Shown piece by piece: positions 9,016-17,098 of a stretch of 33,991 bases of DNA. The stretch's first letter is position 1. Every line of letters begins with the position of its first letter. The DNA is from JAGWRA01 sp035534615. GTDB taxonomy: Bacteria; Acidobacteriota; Vicinamibacteria; Vicinamibacterales; CAVVIG01. Position numbers and translations under genes: made by a program. Under the pieces are notes generated by a model, which had not been told where the DNA came from, made no database searches, and saw only the letters and a program-made list of their open reading frames with translations. The DNA lies in assembly GCA_035534615.1 (NCBI GenBank), contig DATLRO010000135.1, positions 1 to 33,991 on the forward strand. The letters are read 5' to 3'.

Positions 9016-9374
9016 CGCCTCCTCCTCCAGCCCCGGCCACCGGTCGCCAGCGGCTGTCCCCATCGGCCCGGTCGGCCGACGTTTCCTGCCCGCTCCAAAA
9101 GCAAGACGGATACCGGCCCGGCGCGGCGGCAAGGACCGGCACCGGTCCCGCAGATCGCCATTTCAGGCCGAAATTCAGCGGTCCGGCCGCCACCCTCGAC
9201 CTCAACCGCAATTGTCCCCGGCCCGCCGGGGACTTTTGGCCGTCCGGCGCCCCGGCCGGCCGCCAGGGGCTGGCGCCCCATGGCCACGACCGCGGTCTCC
9301 GGCGCGGGCGTCCGGTCCCCGCGGTCGTGCGCATTCTTGAGGTATCTTCATCAGACGCATACGGAGGGCGGCGT
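9016..9374. promoter_or_regulatory. Divergent intergenic region between the radical SAM gene and uppP
   Basis: 359 bp without a gene. It must hold the promoters for both divergent genes. I see an 11-bp inverted repeat close to uppP (listed separately) and a weak GG-N10-GC match on the minus strand at 9100-9115, which I do not trust because only 8 of 12 defined sigma-54 positions fit. No clear sigma-70 promoter was found. Confidence 0.4.
9285..9329. repeat. Spaced 11-bp inverted repeat upstream of uppP
   Basis: CACGACCGCGG (9285-9295) and its exact reverse complement CCGCGGTCGTG (9319-9329) are separated by 23 bases. The right arm ends 45 bases before the uppP start codon. It may be an operator pair or a leader hairpin; both are inference. 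Eleven perfect pairs are more than expected by chance at one chosen spot, although high GC makes such repeats commoner. Confidence 0.5.
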
Positions 9375-10268
9375 TTGAACACTTACCTGCTGTCGGTCGT
9401 GCTGGGGATCGTCGAAGGGCTGACGGAGTTCCTGCCGGTCAGTTCGACGGCGCATCTGCGGATCTGCGAAGTGCTGCTCCACATCAGCCTGTCGAGCGGC
9501 TACTGGAAGATGTACACGGTGGTGATCCAGCTGGGCGCGATTCTGTGCCTGCCGGTGTACTTCTGGCCGCGGATCGTGAAGTTCGTGTCGACGTATCCCC
9601 GCGGCGAGCGCGGCGACCGGAACCTGCTGACGCATCCGCTCGGACTGACCGCGATCGCGTTCGTCGTCACGGCGATTCCGGCGTTCCTGCTGACGAAGGT
9701 GATCGGCAAGAACCTCGAGAGCCTCTACATCATGGGGACGTCGCTCGTGGTGGGGGGCGTCATCATGTGGATCGTCGACGCCCTGAACGCGACGGCCGAA
9801 CACGACGGACCGGGCGTGCCCGGCGGTCGCGTGCACACGTGGAAGATGGAGGACATGTCGCTGCCGCAGGCGATCTGGATCGGCGCGTGCCAGATCTTCT
9901 CGGCGGTGTTTCCCGGCACGTCCCGTTCGATGTCGACGATCGCCGCCGGCCAGCTGGCGGGGATGTCGCGCGCCTCGGCGCTGGAGTTCTCGTTCTTCCT
10001 GTCGATGCCGACGATGGCCGCCGCCACCGCCTACGATCTGCTGAAATCGCTGCTCGGGACGGCGAATAACCCGCTCGGCGTCTCGCACATCGACGCCCAC
10101 GGCTGGGTCGTGCTGATCATCGGCACCGTCGTGTCCTTCATCGTCGCCTATTTCTCGGTCGCCTGGTTCATGGGGTACGTGCGGCGGCGCGGCTTCACGC
10201 CGTTCGCGATCTACCGGATCGCCATCGGCATCGTCGTCCTGCTGCTGGCGTCGGGACACCTCGGGTAG
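9375..10268 (+). CDS. uppP: Undecaprenyl-diphosphate phosphatase (UppP/BacA)
   Basis: 297 residues, a polytopic membrane protein. It removes one phosphate from undecaprenyl diphosphate so the lipid carrier can be reused for peptidoglycan and other wall polymers. Both signature blocks are present: GIVEGLTEFLPVSSTAH near the N-terminus (the Glu-rich block with Glu14 and Glu18, then Ser, Thr and His) and PGTSRSMSTI in the second half, the PGxSRSxxT phosphate-binding motif. I place the start at TTG 9375 (LNTYLLSVVLGIVEG), because GGAGGG lies at the right distance upstream and the family begins here. The GTG at 9327 would add an unrelated soluble stretch. It is slightly longer than Escherichia coli UppP. 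It stands alone and converges with the MacB-type permease gene. Confidence 0.95.
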   Translation: MNTYLLSVVLGIVEGLTEFLPVSSTAHLRICEVLLHISLSSGYWKMYTVVIQLGAILCLPVYFWPRIVKFVSTYPRGERGDRNLLTHPLGLTAIAFVVTAIPAFLLTKVIGKNLESLYIMGTSLVVGGVIMWIVDALNATAEHDGPGVPGGRVHTWKMEDMSLPQAIWIGACQIFSAVFPGTSRSMSTIAAGQLAGMSRASALEFSFFLSMPTMAAATAYDLLKSLLGTANNPLGVSHIDAHGWVVLIIGTVVSFIVAYFSVAWFMGYVRRRGFTPFAIYRIAIGIVVLLLASGHLG

Positions 10269-10283
10269 CCGGCCCTCGCCGGC
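10268..10283. terminator. Short GC hairpin between convergent uppP and permease genes
   Basis: GCCGGC (10268-10273) pairs with GCCGGC (10278-10283) around CCTC, right at the uppP stop codon and 17 bases from the stop of the convergent gene. There is no T-run, so the terminator role rests on position alone. Confidence 0.3.
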
Positions 10284-10299
10284 CCGGGCGGCGCGCGGG

Positions 10300-11517
10300 T
10301 CACTCGAACCGGAGCGCCGTGATCGGATCGAGGCGGGACGCCTTGGAGGCGGGATAGTAGCCGAAGAAGACGCCGACGGCGGCCGAGAACCCGAACGCCA
10401 GCAGAATCGCGGCCGAGGAGAGCTCCGTCGGCCACGCCAGCGCCGCCGACAGGCCGATCGCGCCGCCGACGCCCGCCCCCACGCCCAGCAGGCCGCCGAG
10501 CAGGCTCAGGACCAGCGCCTCGATCAGGAACTGGGTCCGCACATCGCGCTCGCGCGCGCCGAGCGACAGGCGGATTCCGATCTCGCGCGTCCGCTCGGTC
10601 ACCGACACCAGCATGATGTTCATGATCCCGATGCCGCCGACCAGCAGCGCGACCGACGCGACGCTGGCGAGCAGCAGCTCCATCGTCCGCGTGGAGCTCG
10701 CGACCGCCTGCGCGATCTCCTCCGGGTGCCGCAGATTGAAGTCCTCCATCTCGCCCGGCATGATGTGGTGGCGGTCGCGCAGCAGGGCCGTGATGTCGCG
10801 CTCGGCCTGACCGATCGCCGCCGCCGACACGGCAGAACACATGATGTCGTCCAGCCACGTGATGCCCTTGATCTTCTTCTGCACCGTCGTATACGGCATC
10901 AGCAGCGTGTCGTCCTGATCCTGGCCGACGGCCGACTGCCCCTTGGCCGCCAGCACCCCGACCACACGGCACTGCTGGCCGCCGACACGGATCATCCGCC
11001 CGATCGGATCGTCCGCGCCGAACAGATTCGTCACTACCGTCCCGCCGAGGACGCAGACGTTCGCCGCCGCCCTGACGTCCCGATCCGTGAACGGCTCGCC
11101 CTGCGCCATGTGCCAGTTGGCGGCCGCCAGGTACTCGGGCGACACGCCGCGGACCATGGTCGACCAGTTCTCGTTGCCGTAGATGACCTGCACCCGCGTG
11201 TTCACGTGCGGCGACACGTTCGTGACGAGCGGGATCTGCTGGCGGATGGCCTGGGCGTCGAAGACGGTGAGGCTCTTCGTGCCGTGCACCCCCGTGCGAA
11301 CGCCGTTCAGCGTCCGGCCGCCCGCCTCGATCCAGATCATGTTCGAGCCGATGTTGGTGATCTGCTCCTGCACGCGCACGGTCGCGCCCTGGCCGACGGC
11401 GACCACGCAGACGACCGCGGCAATCCCGATGGCCACGCCGACCGTCGTCAGCGCGGCGCGCAGCCTGTTGCGGCGGAGCGCGGACAGGGCAATGCGGACT
11501 ATGAGTCTGAACGGCAT
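10300..11517 (-). CDS. MacB-type ABC transporter permease without its own ATPase
   Basis: 405 residues. The N-terminus ALSALRRNRLRAALTTVGVAIGIAAVVCVVAVG is the classic first helix of MacB/FtsX permeases. A periplasmic core of about 220 residues (IGSNMIWIEAGG, VRGVSPEYL, VLGGTVVTNLFG) follows, then the FtsX domain with three C-terminal helices (VGGIGIMNIMLVSVTERTREIG, a Gly-rich helix, and the last ending YYPASKASRLDPITALRFE). MacB-like permeases use ATP hydrolysis to push substrates through an adaptor and an outer-membrane channel. Here no ATPase, HlyD-like adaptor or TolC-like gene is adjacent. The start at MPFRLIVRIAL fits the family; an alternative ATG at 11643 with AGGA upstream would add 42 non-hydrophobic residues. 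Confidence 0.9.
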   Translation of the reverse strand: MPFRLIVRIALSALRRNRLRAALTTVGVAIGIAAVVCVVAVGQGATVRVQEQITNIGSNMIWIEAGGRTLNGVRTGVHGTKSLTVFDAQAIRQQIPLVTNVSPHVNTRVQVIYGNENWSTMVRGVSPEYLAAANWHMAQGEPFTDRDVRAAANVCVLGGTVVTNLFGADDPIGRMIRVGGQQCRVVGVLAAKGQSAVGQDQDDTLLMPYTTVQKKIKGITWLDDIMCSAVSAAAIGQAERDITALLRDRHHIMPGEMEDFNLRHPEEIAQAVASSTRTMELLLASVASVALLVGGIGIMNIMLVSVTERTREIGIRLSLGARERDVRTQFLIEALVLSLLGGLLGVGAGVGGAIGLSAALAWPTELSSAAILLAFGFSAAVGVFFGYYPASKASRLDPITALRFE

Positions 11518-11841
11518 CGTGAACGCCCCCGGCAGATCGGAGGGCAGATAAGTCCCTGCCCGTGAGAAATCTACACAGTAATTACCCTGAAGCTCGGCCG
11601 TTCGTTTCACTGCGGCCGGCAGCAGAATGGCGGTTCGATTCATTTGCCTGTCCTCTCGAGCTGACACTGGAAGGGCAAGTCCGAACGCATCGGCAGGGCA
11701 TTCGAAAAATCAGACGGAAATTCCGAGGGTGATCCGATTGCGCGATCTGGCAGGTCCTTTGCCTTCATGACCTGCAGCGGGCATCCCAACGAAGAGACTC
11801 AGTCCGGGGCTCCGGACGCCCGCAGCCAGGAGGGGGCCGTC
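11518..11841. promoter_or_regulatory. Divergent intergenic region between the permease and PEGA-like genes
   Basis: 324 bp, visibly richer in A and T than its surroundings, especially 11560-11590 and 11700-11720. The plus-strand sigma-54-like site at 11748-11763 is listed separately. For the minus-strand permease I see AT-rich stretches but no convincing promoter pair. TGAAGCTCGGC at 11588-11598 matches half of the palindromic repeat found near the E1/E2 genes and may be a remnant. Confidence 0.4.
11748..11763 (+). promoter_or_regulatory. Probable sigma-54 (-24/-12) promoter for the PEGA-like gene
   Basis: TGGCAGGTCCTTTGCC keeps the required GG-N10-GC spacing and matches 10 of the 12 defined positions of the consensus TGGCACR-N4-TTGCW. 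It lies 79 bases before the ATG at 11842, giving a predicted leader of about 68 bases. Confidence 0.5.
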
Positions 11842-12513
11842 ATGAATCTCCGACCGATTGCCATTCCAGCCGCCGCGATCATCGCCCTGACGCTCGGCGC
11901 CGCGCCGGCGCGCGCCGATCGGCATCCGGACCGCTCGGACGGGCACCGCCGGGTCGAAGAGCAGCACGGTCGCCGCCCGAACGACCGTGGCCATCGTGAC
12001 TATCGCGGGTACGCGAACCGCCGCGGGCCGGTCGAGCAGCGGGGCTACGTGGATCGGCGCGACCAGAGATCGCGCCGGGACGATCACGAGATCGACCGGC
12101 CGTGGTTCCGCGTCGTGGCGCCGCCGATCGTCGTGAACCCCTATCGTGAGTACGCCGGCGGGCAGCGGTGGTGGCGCATCGGCGCGGGGCTGTACTTCGG
12201 CGTCGCCACACCGTGGCAGTGGGCCTACCCGGCCCCGTGGTATGGATCCGTCATTACGGTCGCTCCCCGGGTGGCGTACGGGGCGATCAGCCTGGACCTG
12301 ACCCCGTACGACGCCGCCGTCTACGTTGACGGCGCCTACGTCGGCCGGGTCGACGATTTCGCCGGCACCGAGCACCCGCTCACGCTGATGGCCGGACCGC
12401 ATCAGATCGACGTGCAGGCGCCCGGCTACGCGCCGATGGCCTTCAACGTCCGGCTGGCGCCAGGTCGTCTCATCCCCTACCGGGGCGATCTCCAGCCGCT
12501 GCGTCCCTGGTAG
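11842..12513 (+). CDS. Secreted PEGA-like domain protein
   Basis: 223 residues. A signal peptide (MNLRPIAIPAAAIIALTLGAAPARA) is followed by a His/Arg/Asp-rich low-complexity stretch (about residues 26-95) and an aromatic-rich middle (WWRIGAGLYFG, WQWAYPAPWYG). The C-terminal domain (SLDLTPYDAAVYVDGAYVG ... LTLMAGPHQIDVQAPGY) has the PEGA pattern of a surface-associated beta fold. The start is fixed by AGGAGGGGG upstream of ATG 11842; the frame before it is not used. The role is unknown; PEGA domains are thought to act in cell-envelope anchoring. A sigma-54-like site precedes it and a strong hairpin follows, so it looks like a single-gene unit. The divergent neighbour is the orphan permease. 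Confidence 0.8.
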   Translation: MNLRPIAIPAAAIIALTLGAAPARADRHPDRSDGHRRVEEQHGRRPNDRGHRDYRGYANRRGPVEQRGYVDRRDQRSRRDDHEIDRPWFRVVAPPIVVNPYREYAGGQRWWRIGAGLYFGVATPWQWAYPAPWYGSVITVAPRVAYGAISLDLTPYDAAVYVDGAYVGRVDDFAGTEHPLTLMAGPHQIDVQAPGYAPMAFNVRLAPGRLIPYRGDLQPLRPW

Positions 12514-12520
12514 CGCAGAG

Positions 12521-12550
12521 AGCCCGGCCGCCCATCGCGGCCGGGCTTTG
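12521..12550 (+). terminator. Intrinsic-type terminator after the PEGA-like gene
   Basis: An 11-bp perfect stem, AGCCCGGCCGC (12521-12531) with GCGGCCGGGCT (12537-12547), closes a CCATC loop and is followed by TTTGCCTGT. It begins eight bases after the stop codon. The T-run is short, as is common in GC-rich genomes. Confidence 0.75.
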
Positions 12551-12629
12551 CCTGTCCTCAGGCACGACGGGCCACAATTACCCGGTCATTCTTTCCCCCA
12601 GGCGCCGCCCCCGATTCGCACCTCACCGC

Positions 12630-12645
12630 TGGCCCGGCGTTTGCC
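12630..12645 (+). promoter_or_regulatory. Probable sigma-54 (-24/-12) promoter for the small membrane protein
   Basis: TGGCCCGGCGTTTGCC has GG-N10-GC spacing and matches 10 of 12 defined positions of the sigma-54 consensus. It lies 110 bases before the ATG at 12756 and just after the previous terminator, where a promoter is needed. Confidence 0.45.
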
Positions 12646-12755
12646 ATACGAAACAGATGTCGATCCGTTGCGGCGGCCGCCCTTCCGGGCGCTCCCGGGG
12701 CCCGCCATGACGGTCCCGGCGCGCATCTCCCGACGACGCACTCGAGGAGGCGGAC

Positions 12756-13211
12756 ATGATCCACCATGTATCGCTCCGGCGTCTTTCCGGCTGGACGCAT
12801 CCTGGGACAGACGGCAACATCGCACACGCAGGCGCACCGGCGCAGGCGATCTCGAAGCTCCGCGTCACGGGCAAGACCTGCCACCTCCTGGCCATCAGCC
12901 TGGCGGCCTGGGTCGGCAGCAAGGTGGTCGGCGTCCTGCGCGATCTGCTGCAGGCCGGAAGCGTCGGTCCGGCGCAGGGCCTGGCGAGTCTGGTGGACGT
13001 GCTGGCCTGCGTGCTGACGCTGGCGGTGGCCCTGGTCGCCATCCTGCTGTTCGCCGTGCTGGAAGGGATCGCGTTCACGGCGACGGTCGAGGACGAGCCG
13101 GCGTCGGAGGCGCTTCGCCGCCGGGAGTGGACACTGGCGCTGTGGTGCGCGGCGCCGCTCGGCCTCGTCCTGCTGGGGCTGGCGCTGGCCAACGCCTGGG
13201 CCACGTGGTAA
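12756..13211 (+). CDS. Small membrane protein of unknown function
   Basis: 151 residues, not recognised. A soluble N-terminus (about 40 residues, with Trp and Gly) is followed by a moderately hydrophobic segment (CHLLAISLAAWVG), a strong helix (LVDVLACVLTLAVALVAILLFAVL), a charged loop (TVEDEPASEALRRREW) and a last helix (LALWCAAPLGLVLLGLALANAW). GAGGAGG six bases before the ATG makes it a real gene. It converges with the MarR gene, with only 15 bases between the stops. A sigma-54-like site lies upstream. No function can be assigned. Confidence 0.7.
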   Translation: MIHHVSLRRLSGWTHPGTDGNIAHAGAPAQAISKLRVTGKTCHLLAISLAAWVGSKVVGVLRDLLQAGSVGPAQGLASLVDVLACVLTLAVALVAILLFAVLEGIAFTATVEDEPASEALRRREWTLALWCAAPLGLVLLGLALANAWATW

Positions 13212-13226
13212 GGGGGCGCCACGCCT

Positions 13227-13715
13227 TCATGTCTCCTTCTGCAGCTCCTCGAGGAGATTGACGAAGACGCGCAGCCGGCGGGCGCCCAGCCGGCTCATGA
13301 CTTGCCTGGCCGCCTCCTGCTCGACGGCATCGGCCGCCTCCATCAGGCGCCGGCCCTGATCGCTGACCCGCGCCAGCACGATCCGCTGATCGTGCGCCGC
13401 GCGCGCGCGGGCGATCAGCGATCGCCGTTCCAGGCGGTCGAGAATCCGCGTGACGTCCGGCGCACGCCAGATCATCCGCTCGGCAATTTCATGACGCGCG
13501 AGGCCGGCCGGCCCGGCCTCGCGCAGGATCCGCAGCACCGTGTACTGCGCGTGCGAGACATGATGCGCCTTCAGGGCCGTCCGCATGACGTTGGACACGG
13601 CCACGGCGGCCTGCTGGAGGTTGAGCACTGCGGCCGCTTCCGGTGAGCGGGCTGGCGCGGTTCCCGGGAGCCGGGCCGCGCCGCTGCCTGATGTCCTCTG
13701 CATGGCGTTCACCAT
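13227..13715 (-). CDS. MarR family transcriptional regulator
   Basis: 162 residues. The winged helix-turn-helix is clear: SHAQYTVLRILREAG, then LARHEIAERMIWRAPDVTRILDRLERRSLI (recognition helix), the wing with DQRIVL, and VSDQGRRLMEAA leading into the C-terminal dimer helix. MarR proteins bind short palindromes and are usually released by a small ligand or oxidation. The gene starts 13 bases after the stop of the TonB receptor on the same strand, so it is probably the last gene of that unit and may control it. The start could be ATG 13715 or 13703; neither has a good ribosome binding site. The N-terminal 28 residues are unstructured-looking. Confidence 0.88.
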   Translation of the reverse strand: MVNAMQRTSGSGAARLPGTAPARSPEAAAVLNLQQAAVAVSNVMRTALKAHHVSHAQYTVLRILREAGPAGLARHEIAERMIWRAPDVTRILDRLERRSLIARARAAHDQRIVLARVSDQGRRLMEAADAVEQEAARQVMSRLGARRLRVFVNLLEELQKET

Positions 13716-13728
13716 CGACCGGTGTCGG

Positions 13729-16362
13729 TCAGAAGTGATAGGACACCTGGACGCCGACCGTGCGCGGCGCCACGAAGTGCGTGCCGCTGAACGTCGACAG
13801 GAAGTTGTAGAGCGCCTCTTTGTTCAGCAGATTCACGACGGTCAGACGCGCGCTCCACCGGCGGCGACTGTCGGAGGAGAGGAAGAGGTTGTCGATGCCG
13901 AAGGCCAGATCGAACAGGTTCCGCGGCGCGATGCGTGCAGGGTTGGTGGCGTCGTTCTCCGTCCCGGGTGCCGGGATGACCAGCCGTGTCGCGCCGAAGG
14001 TCGGCGAGCTGCACGACGAGATGCCCATGGTCGGCGTGGCGAACGTGCTGCCGCAATAGAGCCCGATGGCGGCCTGCTCGTCCGGCGTCAGCGTCAGTGC
14101 CGTCGCATAGTTCGGCACGCTGCCGGCCACCAGGCCCGACTGGTACTCCCACGTGAACGCCGTCCAGGCGCCAAGCCGGCCCGGGAAGCTGTACTGCGCG
14201 TTGGTCGTCTGTTCGAACTTCTGGTCGTGGTCGATCAGGAACGGACCGGTCGCCAGCGGCGAATTGAAGAGGATGCCGCCGGTCTCCGGGTTGTAGAACA
14301 GCGACCGGGCGTGGCCGAACACCGTGTAGGCGCTGAAGCCGTGATGCGCGAGCAGCGTCAGCTTGCCGTCGAAACCGCTCTCCTCGGACTTGGCCCACTC
14401 GATGGGAAAGGCGATCGGCGTGTTGAACAGCGTGTCGAAGTCGAACGCGTCTTTCGTGTACTTCGACACGTAATTGAAATCCACCACGAGCCAGGAGCCG
14501 AACGGCTGCGACAGGCCAGCCGTCCACATCCGGCGCCTGGCCGGCACCAGCGCTGTCTGACCGACTGCCCCGAAGACCGTGTTCGCCAGGCCGCCGGCGC
14601 CGGTCGCGCTCGACAACAGCAGGTTCTCGTTGTACGGCGTCTCGAGCGTCTTGCCCCACGCGGCCCGCAGCACCGTCCCGGTCGGCAGCAGGTATGAGGC
14701 GCCGAGACGGGGCTCGACGTCAGTCGCCTGCGACAGGCCGTCGTACCGATCCACCCGCACGCCCAGGTTCAGCGTGAGCCGGCGCAGGGAGACTGTGTCC
14801 TGCGCGTAGACTGCCTGCTCCTTGATCAGGCCGCTGTCGTTGAAGTGGAACAACCGGCCGCCGCGCGTCAGATCGTAGGCCGCCAGCGCCGGCAGGTACG
14901 CTCCGTTCGGCGCCAGCCCGGCCGCGGCACACCCGGCCGTGGTCGTGATGCCCGGTCCGGTATACGGACTGCCGGCCTGGTCGACGCACGGCGCGTTGAA
15001 GCCGGGGTCGGTCAGGCCGAGGCTGAAATTCTCGTTCAGCTGCCAGAACGCCGCGATCGCGCCGGCTTTGAAGTTGTTGATCCCCTTGAAGTAGGAGACG
15101 TCCACCGTGGCGCCGGAATTCAGCAGCGAGCGGTGCTGCGACAGCGTCGCCGGCGTGTCCGAGAAGATGTTCGGACTCGGCAGGTAGTCGACCGCGTCGC
15201 GCCGCGCGTAAGCGTTCGCCGACAGCAGCAGGTTGGACGTGATCGCCTGCGCCCAGCCGGGGGCGATGTTGAACGTGTTGATCCGCTGCTGCTGCTGCTG
15301 GCCCGCCGCCTGCTGGTCATAGGTATCCGGAATCTGGAACGACGAGCGACCGTACAGCAGGTCCAGGTGCAGCGTACCGCCACTGGAGGTCGGCTTGAAA
15401 TCAAGCCGATCGAACGCCGTCTCGGAATCGCCTGTGTCGTGCAGCGCCTTGAACTCCGGACCGTCCAGGTAGCGATCGCTGCGAAAACCGTTCACCGCCA
15501 GGAAGTTCCCCCAGCGGCTGCTTCCCAGACCGAGCGTGAAGTTGCCCGTGCCGGTCGAGAACGTCCCGTACTGCGCCGAAAGCGTGCCGGTCGGCTTCTG
15601 CCGGTCAAGGCCGGAATTCGTGATGATGTTGACGATGAGCCCGGTCTTGTCGCCGTACTCGGCCGGCGGCAGGCCGGTGATGAGCTCGGTCGACTGGATC
15701 GCGTCGACCGGCAGCTGATTCGAGTACACCCGGCTCTGCTGATCGGGCACCGGCTGATTGTCGATCGAGAACTCCGTCTCGGCGTGGTCGCCGAGCGGAT
15801 GAAAGAAGCCGTTCGAGTCCGCGACGACGCCCGGCGAGGCGAGGGTGATGAGCGAGCTCAGCCCGGAGGCGTCCCCCTGGATCGGCAGCCTCTTGATGAT
15901 CGCCTGATCGATGTCGGTATGCGCCGTCGGCACGTTCTCGACGAGATCCTGCCGGCTCCCGTGGACCTCGACCGTCGTACTGGCTTTCGCCAGCGCCATT
16001 TCCAGGCTCAGCGCGATCGGCACCGACGACCGCACCTGGACCGCCTTCTGAATCGTCTGAAATCCCTGCAGCGTCACGGTCAACTGATAACCATTCTGGG
16101 GAACGTTGGTGAACTCGAAGTCCCCCTTGCCGTCGGTGACCGCCATCCGCATGAACTGCGTCACCGGATTGTTCAGTTCCACCGTGACGCCCGGGATCAC
16201 CGCGCCGGTCGGATCGGTGACGGTGCCGCGCACGGTGCCCGCCCCGCCCAGGCCCTGGGCGAGCAGGCTCGGCCGCCCCAGGCCGCCCATGGCTGCCCAC
16301 AGCCAGAGCAGCACCAGCATCGCCATCCTCCTGACCGATCGTCGCTTCGATGAATCCGCCAT
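13729..16362 (-). CDS. TonB-dependent receptor with N-terminal carboxypeptidase-regulatory domain
   Basis: 877 residues. After a signal sequence (MAMLVLLWLWAAMGGLG) comes a CarboxypepD_reg-like domain (GTVRGTVTDPTGAVIPGVTVELNN ...), then a plug (VENVPTAHTDIDQAIIKRLP ... LPPAEYGDKTGLIVNIITNSG) and a 22-strand-type barrel ending in VSYHF with the usual terminal aromatic residue. This is the Oar-like receptor class abundant in Acidobacteriota. It would import or bind a ligand at the outer membrane with TonB energy. ATG 16362 is chosen for its GGAGGAG upstream and the signal peptide; the frame before it overlaps the neighbouring gene. A Gln-rich run (AAGQQQQQR) sits in a barrel loop. Two small HCxxCH proteins precede it and a MarR gene follows, suggesting a regulated uptake unit. 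The ligand is unknown. Confidence 0.92.
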   Translation of the reverse strand: MADSSKRRSVRRMAMLVLLWLWAAMGGLGRPSLLAQGLGGAGTVRGTVTDPTGAVIPGVTVELNNPVTQFMRMAVTDGKGDFEFTNVPQNGYQLTVTLQGFQTIQKAVQVRSSVPIALSLEMALAKASTTVEVHGSRQDLVENVPTAHTDIDQAIIKRLPIQGDASGLSSLITLASPGVVADSNGFFHPLGDHAETEFSIDNQPVPDQQSRVYSNQLPVDAIQSTELITGLPPAEYGDKTGLIVNIITNSGLDRQKPTGTLSAQYGTFSTGTGNFTLGLGSSRWGNFLAVNGFRSDRYLDGPEFKALHDTGDSETAFDRLDFKPTSSGGTLHLDLLYGRSSFQIPDTYDQQAAGQQQQQRINTFNIAPGWAQAITSNLLLSANAYARRDAVDYLPSPNIFSDTPATLSQHRSLLNSGATVDVSYFKGINNFKAGAIAAFWQLNENFSLGLTDPGFNAPCVDQAGSPYTGPGITTTAGCAAAGLAPNGAYLPALAAYDLTRGGRLFHFNDSGLIKEQAVYAQDTVSLRRLTLNLGVRVDRYDGLSQATDVEPRLGASYLLPTGTVLRAAWGKTLETPYNENLLLSSATGAGGLANTVFGAVGQTALVPARRRMWTAGLSQPFGSWLVVDFNYVSKYTKDAFDFDTLFNTPIAFPIEWAKSEESGFDGKLTLLAHHGFSAYTVFGHARSLFYNPETGGILFNSPLATGPFLIDHDQKFEQTTNAQYSFPGRLGAWTAFTWEYQSGLVAGSVPNYATALTLTPDEQAAIGLYCGSTFATPTMGISSCSSPTFGATRLVIPAPGTENDATNPARIAPRNLFDLAFGIDNLFLSSDSRRRWSARLTVVNLLNKEALYNFLSTFSGTHFVAPRTVGVQVSYHF

Positions 16363-16544
16363 GATGTCCGTCTCCTCCGTCATGAATGCGTTGAAATCCG
16401 CCCGGCTTCGTGGGCGCCGGCACACCACCGGCCGATCCGCACACGAGCGATGTGCGGACGGGCGATGCGCCGGGAGCCACGCCCCCCGCCCCGGCGGGCA
16501 CTCGCCTGCCCGGGAAGAGGGGTCGTCAAAAACGAATGGAACGA

Positions 16545-16922
16545 CTACAGAAGCGGGCGGGACGGAGGACCACGGGCAGGGACGCGGGCGCAGGCCGCCT
16601 GCCGCAGGCGACGCCTGGCCACGTACCGGTGATAGAGCGACGCCGGCGGCTGGGGCGCCCGGACGTGCTTCGAGATCTGCGACGTCCCGAGCAGCTGCAG
16701 CCAGTGACAGATGGCGCAGTGCGGGTCCGAGGCGCTGTGGCCACGCCCGGGTTCGTCGAGATGGCGCACCGCACTCTGATGAAAGACGACGCGTGGACCG
16801 AAGACCGCGTCGTCGTCTCGGACCAGATGGGACGCGTCCAGCGCGCCCTGCAGCATGAGGATCGCCAGCGCGATCGACACCGCACGCTGAAACCGATGGA
16901 GTGAACGGGTTCCGCCAGTCAT
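16545..16922 (-). CDS. Small HCxxCH-motif protein, copy 1 of a tandem pair
   Basis: 125 residues, function unknown. A short basic N-terminus (MTGGTRSLHRFQR) leads into a hydrophobic signal or anchor (AVSIALAILMLQGALDA), then HLVRDD, GPRV and the block SDPHCAICHWLQLL, in which His68, Cys69, Cys72 and His73 look like a metal site. The tail is Arg/Pro-rich. By eye, 58 of the first 83 residues equal those of the neighbouring copy, without gaps. The layout recalls DUF2946-type small exported Cys/His proteins found near TonB receptors, but I cannot confirm membership. It lies between copy 2 and the TonB receptor on the same strand, with about 180 bp to the receptor. The ATG has only a weak ribosome binding site, which may mean coupling or low expression. 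Confidence 0.7.
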   Translation of the reverse strand: MTGGTRSLHRFQRAVSIALAILMLQGALDASHLVRDDDAVFGPRVVFHQSAVRHLDEPGRGHSASDPHCAICHWLQLLGTSQISKHVRAPQPPASLYHRYVARRRLRQAACARVPARGPPSRPLL

Positions 16923-17098
16923 GTTGACAGCCGCTGAAGCGGATCGGCGCGTCCGGCCTGCCGCAGCGCCGGCACGCGTGGCCACCGTGGAACGACGAAA
17001 GCGCCAACGCCGTGGCCCCGTTGCCGACCGTCGGAGCGGACCGTGTGTCCGACCCGGCGCCGGCCCTCAGGGCTCAAACACCGATATCTGGAAAGAGC

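Noticed and set aside
9100..9115. Sigma-54-like site before the radical SAM gene
   Set aside because: Only 8 of 12 consensus positions; GG-N10-GC alone is frequent in GC-rich DNA.
11588..11598. Half of the REP-like palindrome (TGAAGCTCGGC)
   Set aside because: Only one arm is present; 11 bases are too few to call a copy.
15285..15300. CTG/CAG run inside the TonB receptor gene
   Set aside because: It encodes a Gln-rich loop in frame; no sign that it disrupts the gene or forms an expanded array.
16383..17007. Upstream extension of the TonB receptor frame
   Set aside because: Runs through the HCxxCH copy 1 gene in another frame; the signal peptide and ribosome binding site fix the start at 16362.
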